This document shows positions 55,901 to 61,012 of a DNA stretch of 61,012 bases, piece after piece; positions within the stretch are counted from its first letter, which is position 1, and each line of letters begins with the position of its first letter. Origin of the DNA: Pseudooceanicola sp. (GTDB lineage: Bacteria; Pseudomonadota; Alphaproteobacteria; Rhodobacterales; Rhodobacteraceae); the NCBI GenBank assembly GCA_002709085.1, contig PAPR01000074.1:1-61012 (forward strand), read 5' to 3'. The position numbers and the translations under genes are program-made. The notes beneath the pieces are model-generated. The model was not told the origin of the DNA. It did no database searches and saw only the letters and a list, made by a program, of their open reading frames with translations.

Positions 55901-56365
55901 GCCGATCTCGCCGGCTTCCTTGGCAATGGCGTCGAAATCATCGCCCAGCACGTCCGTCGCCGGAATGACCGGAACGCCGGCCTCGATCGCGACCTTCCGC
56001 GCACTCGCCTTGTCGCCGAGGGCGCGCATCGTTGCAGCCTTGGGCCCGATAAAGGTGATGCCCGCCGCGTCGCAGGCGTCCACGAAGTCCGGATTTTCGG
56101 ACAAGAGGCCATAGCCAGGATGGATGGCATCGGCGCCCGACATCTTGGCGACGCGGATGATCTCCTGGATGCTCAGGTAGGCCGCGACCGGACCCAGCCC
56201 TTCACCGATCCGGTAGGCCTCGTCCGCCTTGAAGCGATGGAGCCCCAGTTTATCCTCTTCGGCGTAAACGGCGACGGTCTTCTTGCCCATCTCGTTCGCG
56301 GCGCGCATGATCCGGATGGCGATCTCGCCTCGGTTCGCAATCAGGATTTTCTGGAATTCGGCCAC
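52922..56365 (-). CDS. pyc: Pyruvate carboxylase
   Basis: A 1147-residue biotin enzyme of full length. Biotin carboxylase domain (1-460: FQKILIANRGEIAIRIMRAA, ASWGGGGRGMR, EVNPRVQVEHTVTE), carboxyltransferase domain (about 535-800: LFTDTTMRDGHQSLLATRMRS, GGATFDVAYRFLQECPW, HFHTHDTSGA), allosteric linker, and the C-terminal biotinyl domain with the biotinylated lysine in IEAMKMETG. It makes oxaloacetate from pyruvate for anaplerosis. The start is GTG 56365 (MAEFQKIL...), with AGGGGG 6 nt upstream; another GTG two codons earlier touches that ribosome site. Divergent from the uvrD-like gene across 274 bp. Confidence 0.97.
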   Translation of the reverse strand: MAEFQKILIANRGEIAIRIMRAANEMGKKTVAVYAEEDKLGLHRFKADEAYRIGEGLGPVAAYLSIQEIIRVAKMSGADAIHPGYGLLSENPDFVDACDAAGITFIGPKAATMRALGDKASARKVAIEAGVPVIPATDVLGDDFDAIAKEAGEIGYPLMLKASWGGGGRGMRPINGPEEMKEKVLEGRREAEAAFGNGEGYLEKMIIRARHVEVQILGDRHGEIYHLFERDCSVQRRNQKVVERAPAPYLSDEQRAEICELGRKICAHVNYECAGTVEFLMDMDDGQFYFIEVNPRVQVEHTVTEEVTGIDIVQAQILIAEGKPLAEATGKPSQDDVRLNGHALQTRITTEDPQNNFIPDYGRITAYRSATGMGIRLDGGTAYAGGVITRYYDSLLVKITAWAPTPDKAIKRMDRALREFRIRGVSTNIAFVENLLKHPTFLSNEYTTKFIDTTPALFDFAARQDRGTKVLTYIADITVNGHPEVQGRALPHPDLKPPRMPILTGETTPYGSRNLLVDKGPEAVAKWMLEQKELLFTDTTMRDGHQSLLATRMRSIDMAKVAPAYASNLSQLFSVECWGGATFDVAYRFLQECPWQRLRDIRAKMPNILTQMLLRASNGVGYTNYPDNVVQEFVRQAAETGVDVFRVFDSLNWVENMRVAMDAVQASGKICEGTICYTGDALDPSRAKYDIAYYVDMAKELQAAGAHVLGIKDMAGVMTAPVAEVLFPALKDAVDLPIHFHTHDTSGAAISTILTAAAAGVDVVDAAMDALSGNTSQPTFGSILEALKHGPRASSIDIAAVREISNYWEAVRGQYAAFESGMQAPASEVYLHEMPGGQFTNLKAQARSMGLEERWHEVAQSYADVNQMFGDIVKVTPSSKVVGDMALMMVSQNLTRAEVEDPDKDVSFPDSVIDMMRGNLGQPPGGFPEAIVRKVLKGEAPNTERPGKHLPPVDLEEARAEISATLDGATIDDEDLNGYLMYPKVFTDYAMRHATYGPVRTLPTLTFFYGMSPEEEITAEIDPGKTLEIRLVTVGDTQDDGEVRVFFELNGQPRVVRVPDRKATGAKAAAPKADPANPDHIAAPMPGVVASIAVAAGAKVKDGDLLLTIEAMKMETGLHADRDGVVKAVHISAGAQIDAKDLLIELE

Positions 56366-56639
56366 TGGCACCCCCTGGGAAAATTTGTTGCGCGGAACAA
56401 ACGACATGCCGCGCCGCAGCGCAAGTAGAGTTTGACGCAGCAGCAGAGTCAAAAGATATCCGGTTTCGCGGGCTCCTGCGACAGGTATCGACCAATCCAG
56501 GGCGTGTTCGGGCGCCCTAACAGGGTCGTCCGTGCCTGACCGGCAGAGGTGCGCCGCCCTTAAAATGCCCACGATCTTACGCGAACAAGCCGTGAACACG
56601 CCCTTTCGCTTTTGATCGATACAGGCTATCTTTGCGCGC

Positions 56640-58985
56640 ATGAGCAGTTTCGACGAATATGACGCCTTTGAGGGCGCCTCCCTATCCGCCCGCGCCGTTG
56701 CGGCGCGCCCGGCGCCCTACCTGGATGAATTGAACCCCGCTCAGCGCGAGGCGGTTGAGGCATTGGGCGGCCCCGTCCTGATGCTGGCGGGGGCCGGGAC
56801 CGGCAAGACAAAGGCGCTGACCGCGCGCATCGTGCATCTGCTGAACACCGGTCGCGCGCGCCCGAACGAAATCCTCGCCGTGACCTTTACCAACAAGGCC
56901 GCGAAAGAGATGAAGCTGCGGGTCGGCCGTCTGCTGGGCCAGTCGATCGAGGGCATGCCGTGGCTCGGCACGTTCCACTCGGTCTGTGTCAAGCTGCTGC
57001 GCCGTCACGCCGAACTGGTCGGGTTGAAGTCGAGCTTTACCATCCTCGACACAGATGACCAGATCCGCCTTCTCAAGCAGTTGATCAGGGCCAACAATAT
57101 CGACGAAAAGCGTTGGCCCGCCCGTCAATTGGCCGGCATCATCGACCACTGGAAGAACCGCGCCTGGACGCCGGAAAAGGTCCCCTCGGCTGAATCCTCG
57201 GCCTACAACAATCGCGGTACGGAACTATACGATCAATATCAGCGTCGCCTGCTGGAATTGAACGCTGTCGATTTCGGTGACCTGCTGCTGCATGTGGTGA
57301 CGATATTTCAGTCCCACGATGACCTGCTGCAACAATACCAACGCTGGTTCAGGTTCATCCTCGTCGACGAATATCAGGACACCAACGTCGCGCAATACCT
57401 CTGGCTGCGCCTCTTGGCCGGGGGGCACAAGAACATCTGTTGCGTTGGAGATGACGATCAGTCGATCTATGGCTGGCGCGGCGCCGAAGTCGGCAACATC
57501 CTGCGGTTTGAAAAGGATTTTCCGGGTTCCAAGGTTGTTCGGCTGGAGCAGAATTACCGCTCGACTGAACATATCCTCTCTGCCGCCGGCGGTGTGATCC
57601 GGGGCAATGAGGGGCGGCTCGGCAAGGAGCTTTGGACCGAAGCGACCGGTGGCGAGAAGGTCCGCCTGATCGGTCATTGGGACGGTGAGGAAGAGGCCCG
57701 CTGGATCGGCGAAGAGATTGAGGCGATGCAGGTCGGCACCCGTGGCCTGCGTCCGATCTCGCTCGATGAAATGGCGATTCTCGTGCGCGCGTCGCACCAG
57801 ATGCGCGCCTTCGAGGATCGCTTCCTGACCATCGGTCTGCCCTACCGCGTGATCGGCGGCCCGCGATTTTACGAGCGTCTCGAAATCCGCGACGCCATGG
57901 CCTATTTCCGGCTCGTGATCTCACCCGCGGACGATCTCGCTTTTGAGCGGATCGTGAACACGCCAAAGCGGGGTCTGGGCGATAAGGCGCAGCAAAAAAT
58001 TCAGGTCTGCGCGCGTGAGAACAAGGTTCCCCTGGTCGAGGGCGCGCGCATCCTTCTGGCCGACGGCGGCATCACCGGCAAGGGCGGCGGGGAGCTGCGC
58101 GCGCTGGTCGATAATCTCGACCGGTGGGGGCGAATGACCGGCCACGCCGACCTGAGCCACATCGAACTTGCCGAAATGATCCTCGATGAATCCGGCTACA
58201 CGACGATGTGGCAAAATGACAAGACGCCCGAAGCGCCCGGACGGCTTGAGAACCTGAAAGAACTGATCAAAGCTCTTGAGAACTTTGAGAATCTTCAAGG
58301 ATTTCTCGAACACGTCTCCCTCATCATGGATAACTCGACCGAAGACCAAGGTGCGAAAGTGTCAATCATGACCCTTCACGCAGCCAAGGGGTTGGAGTTC
58401 CCGGCGGTGTTCCTGCCTGGATGGGAGGACGGTTTGTTCCCCTCACAACGCTCGATGGATGAATCCGGCCTCAAGGGGCTGGAGGAAGAGCGTCGCCTCG
58501 CCTACGTCGGCATCACCCGTGCGGAGGAAATCTGCACAATCTCCTTCGCGGGCAACCGTCGGGTGTTCGGGCAATGGCAAAGCCAGCTACCCTCGCGCTT
58601 CATCGACGAACTGCCCGAGGAAAACGTCGAAGTCCTGACACCCCCCGGCCTTTATGGCGGCGGCTACGGTGCAGCGGCACCGGTCCAGTCGAGCATTGAT
58701 CGAAAGGTCGCTGAGGCAAACGTCTATAACTCCCCCGGATGGAAGCGCATGCAGGCTCGGGCCGGTCAACGCCCCGTCAGTCAGCCACGCGAAACCCGTA
58801 ACCAGATCATCGACCTGGACGCCGTCAGCCGCTACACCGTGGGCGACCGGGTGTTTCATCAGAAATTCGGCTATGGCGCGGTCACGGGGATTGAAGGAGA
58901 CAAGCTCGACATCGCGTTCGAGAAGGCCGGCCCCAAGAAAGTCGTCGCCAAATTCGTGATGGCCGACACTGACATTCCCTTTTAG
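56640..58985 (+). CDS. uvrD: UvrD/PcrA-type ATP-dependent DNA helicase
   Basis: A 781-residue superfamily 1A helicase. Q-motif LNPAQREAVEAL, Walker A GAGTGKT at 51-57, motif Ia FTNKAAKEMKLRV, motif II LVDEYQDTN, motif III GDDDQSIYGWRGA, motif IV QNYRSTEHIL, motif V IMTLHAAKGLEFPAVFL and motif VI EERRLAYVGITRAEE. The C-terminal tail carries a Tudor-like element (YTVGDRVFHQKFGYGAVTGIEGDKLDIAF) as in PcrA/UvrD, which contacts RNA polymerase or UvrB. It unwinds DNA in nucleotide excision and mismatch repair. The ATG at 56640 lies just after the region shared with pyc. Confidence 0.95.
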   Translation: MSSFDEYDAFEGASLSARAVAARPAPYLDELNPAQREAVEALGGPVLMLAGAGTGKTKALTARIVHLLNTGRARPNEILAVTFTNKAAKEMKLRVGRLLGQSIEGMPWLGTFHSVCVKLLRRHAELVGLKSSFTILDTDDQIRLLKQLIRANNIDEKRWPARQLAGIIDHWKNRAWTPEKVPSAESSAYNNRGTELYDQYQRRLLELNAVDFGDLLLHVVTIFQSHDDLLQQYQRWFRFILVDEYQDTNVAQYLWLRLLAGGHKNICCVGDDDQSIYGWRGAEVGNILRFEKDFPGSKVVRLEQNYRSTEHILSAAGGVIRGNEGRLGKELWTEATGGEKVRLIGHWDGEEEARWIGEEIEAMQVGTRGLRPISLDEMAILVRASHQMRAFEDRFLTIGLPYRVIGGPRFYERLEIRDAMAYFRLVISPADDLAFERIVNTPKRGLGDKAQQKIQVCARENKVPLVEGARILLADGGITGKGGGELRALVDNLDRWGRMTGHADLSHIELAEMILDESGYTTMWQNDKTPEAPGRLENLKELIKALENFENLQGFLEHVSLIMDNSTEDQGAKVSIMTLHAAKGLEFPAVFLPGWEDGLFPSQRSMDESGLKGLEEERRLAYVGITRAEEICTISFAGNRRVFGQWQSQLPSRFIDELPEENVEVLTPPGLYGGGYGAAAPVQSSIDRKVAEANVYNSPGWKRMQARAGQRPVSQPRETRNQIIDLDAVSRYTVGDRVFHQKFGYGAVTGIEGDKLDIAFEKAGPKKVVAKFVMADTDIPF

Positions 58986-59136
58986 GCGTTTCCTTTTAGG
59001 GCGCGACAACACCCTACTTTAGCCAAGAACCCGCCGGTGGTATCTGCCATCGCCGCCGTGTGATGGCGCGCAGATTCTCGCGATCAGAAGCCCGCCAAAG
59101 TCGCGCGCCTCAAGCCGCATAAATATGTGCCGTAAA

Positions 59137-59180
59137 ACAAAAAAAACGGCGGTGCCAGGGAGGAGGAGAGGCACCGCCGT
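59137..59180 (-). terminator. Last hairpin of the array doubles as intrinsic terminator
   Basis: The perfect 11-bp stem of copy 1 (59146-59156 with 59170-59180) is followed on the minus strand by eight T's (T-run at 59146-59139). It closes the DUF1127-RNA transcription unit. Its loop is the CCUCCUCCC motif, so the terminator itself carries the regulatory sequence. Confidence 0.85.
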
Positions 59181-59423
59181 TCATGTCACGGCCACTCAGG
59201 GAGGAGGAGAGAGCAGCCGATCTGAATGTGCAGTTCCGGCGACCCCAGGGAGGAGGAGAGAGGCCGCCGGTCTTGCTATCACCGACCCAGGGAGGAGGAG
59301 AGGGCCGGTGCATCTCGTGCGGAGCGTTAACCCTGCTCCGGGGATAGGTGCGACGACATCAGGGAGGAGGAGAGATGCCGTCGCTCTTCACAGGCGACCC
59401 AGGGAGGAGGAGAGGGCCGTCTG
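59146..59423 (-). ncRNA. Six-copy CcsR/cuckoo-type small RNA array (CCUCCUCCC loops)
   Basis: Six stem-loops on the minus strand, each with the loop sequence CUCUCCUCCUCCCUG. The 15-nt core lies at 59156-59170, 59197-59211, 59246-59260, 59288-59302, 59360-59374 and 59400-59414. Flanking arms pair in every copy although their sequences differ (for example ACGGCGGTGCC with GGCACCGCCGT around copy 1), so the structure is conserved by compensating changes; most stems carry one or two mismatches near the loop. A motif-free hairpin (CGGAGC/GCTCCG, 59320-59340) separates copies 4 and 5. The array starts 9 nt after the DUF1127 stop. In Rhodobacter sphaeroides such RNAs (CcsR1-4) are processed from the DUF1127 gene transcript and respond to heat and oxidative stress via RpoH factors. 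The assignment rests on motif, structure and gene context. Confidence 0.85.
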
Positions 59424-59432
59424 ATTCACGAA

Positions 59433-59651
59433 TTACTGTTTGCCGTAGGCCTCTTCGCGCGCCAGTGAGCGGATCATGGAGCGGTGCAAGCCAAGGTCGC
59501 TCAACTGGCGGTCGCTGAGCGCGGAAAGCTCTGCGACACATTTGCTATAGACGACATAGGCCGAGTAGCGCGCGACGAGGCCGCGGAGGATGCGGGACGT
59601 GACGCCGGGGGTGCCTACGGCTGCGCTGCGGACTTCGGATGCCATTGCCAT
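59433..59651 (-). CDS. DUF1127 family small protein (CcaF1-like)
   Basis: A 72-residue basic protein. The C-terminal DUF1127 (YjiS-like) motif is visible: ELSALSDRQLSDLGLHRSMIRSLAREEAYGK. The N-terminal part (RILRGLVARYSAYVVYSKCVAEL) is helical. In Rhodobacter the homologous CcaF1 binds RNA and affects processing of the downstream CcsR RNAs; this one lies in the same position, directly before a CCUCCUCCC array. Start ATG 59651 with AAAGG upstream; ATG 59645 is an alternative. Expression is probably stress-linked through its own promoter in the upstream 320 bp. Confidence 0.9.
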   Translation of the reverse strand: MAMASEVRSAAVGTPGVTSRILRGLVARYSAYVVYSKCVAELSALSDRQLSDLGLHRSMIRSLAREEAYGKQ

Positions 59652-59974
59652 TTTGGTGTGCCTTTCGGTTTTGCCGCTTGGACCGTCTGGTCGTCGTGGC
59701 GTCTTGTTGATTTCAATTTACGCTTATTCTGCACTTGCACAACGCTTTATGCTGCAACGCAGCTATGCGCCTGGCGCATGATTATCGAACACTTGTAAGA
59801 ATTCACCGGTAACGCCTGGATCAGCGCGCCGATCCTATTCTGACGCTCATATACACAAGCGTCTAAAACCCGCAGAGTCACGTTTGAGCTGACCTCAGCC
59901 GTATCCTGCACTTGGCTGGAAATCAGGTCTGTCCTGCGTTAGAGAGGCGTTAATTACGAAGCGGAGTACCTCCA
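59652..59974. other. Divergent intergenic region between DUF1127 and mrp
   Basis: 323 bp without a credible gene. The part nearest DUF1127 (59705-59760) is AT-rich and should hold the promoter of that gene. A heat-shock sigma (RpoH) type promoter would be expected from the Rhodobacter precedent, but I could not place its two boxes with confidence. The mrp ATG at 59975 is preceded by GCGGAG at 59961-59966. Confidence 0.45.
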
Positions 59975-61012
59975 ATGACCGTCACACAGGCCCAGGTCGA
60001 TGCTGCCTTGCAGCAAATTGAGCTTCCGGACGGCGGAACCTTGGTCTCGCGGGACATGATCCGCGCGCTCAGTATCGACGAGGGCACGGTGCGGTTTGTG
60101 ATCGAGGCGCCGACGCCAGAGCTCGCTCAACTGATGTCCACTGCCGTGCGGCAAGCCGCCGAGGGAGCGGTGCGTGCGATCCCCGGCGTCACAGATGTCA
60201 GCGTGGTGCTCACAGCGCATCAAGGTGCGCCCAAGGGGGCCGCGCCGCAGCTCAAGGTTGGCGGACATCCGACACCGCAGGCCGGACCGATCAAGCCTGC
60301 CGGGGTGGCGCGCATCCTCGCCATCGCGTCGGGCAAGGGCGGCGTCGGCAAATCCACCGTCTCGTCAAACCTCGCGGTTGCGCTGGCGCGGCAGGGCCGG
60401 CGGGTGGGCTTGCTCGACGCCGATATATACGGCCCCTCCCAACCTCGCATGATGGGGGCGACGGGCAAGCCGGCCTCGCCGGACGGCAAGACGATCATTC
60501 CGCTCAAGGCGCATGGCGTCACCCTGATGTCGATTGGGTTCATGATAGAGGAAGGCAAGGCCGTGGTCTGGCGCGGTCCCATGTTGATGGGGGCCTTGCA
60601 ACAGATGCTGGGCCAGGTCGAATGGGGCGAGCTGGACGTGCTGATCGTCGATCTGCCGCCGGGCACCGGCGATGTGCAGCTGACCCTGTGCCAGAAATCC
60701 GACCTCTCCGGCGCGCTGGTCGTGTCGACCCCCCAGGACGTCGCGCTGATCGACGCGCGAAAAGCCATCGACATGTTCGCCACCCTCAAGACACCGGTTC
60801 TGGGTCTGATCGAGAACATGTCGACCTATGTCTGTCCCAACTGTGGCCATGAAAGTCATATCTTCGGGCATGGTGGCGTCGCTGCCGAAGCCGAAAAGAT
60901 GGGCGTGCCCCTGTTAGGGCAATTGCCGATCGACCTCGACACCCGACTGGCCGGGGATGCCGGCACGCCCATTGCCGCAGGGGACGGCCCGATGGCCGAC
61001 GCCTACGCGCAA
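59975..61012 (+). CDS. mrp: Mrp/ApbC family iron-sulfur carrier ATPase (3' end outside window)
   Basis: 346 codons open to the window edge. N-terminal MIP18/DUF59 domain (residues 1-80: VDAALQQIELPDGGTLVSRDMIRAL...AVRAIPGVTDVSVVLTA) and an NTPase domain with the deviant Walker A ASGKGGVGKSTVSSNLA, switch regions LLDADIYGPSQPRMMG and IVDLPPGTGDVQLTL, and the Fe-S ligating CPNCG. The protein holds and transfers [4Fe-4S] clusters to apoproteins in the cytosol. Only the very C-terminus is missing. It reads away from the DUF1127 gene. Confidence 0.95.
   Translation, partial: MTVTQAQVDAALQQIELPDGGTLVSRDMIRALSIDEGTVRFVIEAPTPELAQLMSTAVRQAAEGAVRAIPGVTDVSVVLTAHQGAPKGAAPQLKVGGHPTPQAGPIKPAGVARILAIASGKGGVGKSTVSSNLAVALARQGRRVGLLDADIYGPSQPRMMGATGKPASPDGKTIIPLKAHGVTLMSIGFMIEEGKAVVWRGPMLMGALQQMLGQVEWGELDVLIVDLPPGTGDVQLTLCQKSDLSGALVVSTPQDVALIDARKAIDMFATLKTPVLGLIENMSTYVCPNCGHESHIFGHGGVAAEAEKMGVPLLGQLPIDLDTRLAGDAGTPIAAGDGPMADAYAQ

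Noticed and set aside
59146..59423. CRISPR array, because a 15-nt sequence recurs six times at intervals of about 40-70 nt
   Set aside because: The repeats are too short, the spacing is irregular, the flanks form stems with the repeat in the loop, and no cas gene is present. The DUF1127 context fits CcsR/cuckoo RNAs.

Overview
The window looks like a chromosomal segment of a marine Rhodobacterales bacterium (roseobacter type). The reasons are high GC content, alphaproteobacterial gene blocks (atpHAGDC, pyc, putA with an Lrp-type PutR, DUF2125, DUF3572, Hint-domain protein), a full thiosulfate-oxidation (sox) cluster, and a DUF1127 gene followed by CCUCCUCCC-loop RNAs of the kind known from Rhodobacter. 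Almost all of the window is coding. No insertion sequence, prophage or CRISPR was seen. The two ends cut through genes (pleD-like on the left, mrp/apbC on the right).

Layout. 1-4.8 kb: c-di-GMP signalling genes (a PleD-like protein, and an H-NOX-like protein overlapping an HNOBA-GGDEF cyclase) with DUF3572, a MarR regulator and a HAD phosphatase. 5-10 kb: a Slam-type outer-membrane translocon with its probable client lipoprotein, divergent from a PDZ/multi-TM NarL-type kinase and its response regulator. 10-19 kb: DUF808 membrane protein, LpxR-like lipid A deacylase, Hint protein, rpsD, hisC-tyrC-extensin, DUF2125 and ChaC. 19-26 kb: an ExbB/TolQ-like channel and an OmpA/MotB-like partner with a roughly 700-residue proline-free coiled coil, convergent with an M23 peptidase and clpA. 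26.5-30 kb: gloB, a methyltransferase and a calcium-binding repeat protein with an exact 17-residue period. 30-35 kb: ATP synthase F1 operon with a strong terminator.

35-47 kb: sulfur oxidation. soxT and soxH read rightward. Leftward from soxR are soxV-soxW-soxXYZA-soxB-dsrE-soxC-soxD-DUF302. Four related GAATGT/ACATTC dyads lie in the promoter gaps (before soxH, soxB, soxX and between soxV and soxR) and are the likely operators of SoxR, an ArsR-family repressor with the BigR/SqrR cysteine pair. 46.8-56 kb: FAH-family hydrolase, putR/putA, tRNA-Gly(GCC), an SH3b protein preceded by a perfect 13-bp inverted repeat, and pyc. 56.6-61 kb: uvrD-like helicase, then a leftward DUF1127 gene followed by six stem-loops that each present CCUCCUCCC, the last being an intrinsic terminator, and finally mrp.

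The most interesting points are the six-copy CcsR/cuckoo-type RNA array, the H-NOX-like protein that lacks the heme-ligating histidine yet is fused by overlap to a cyclase operon, the stator-like pair with an oversized coiled coil, the Slam-client pair beside a PDZ sensor kinase, and the 17-residue repeat protein.
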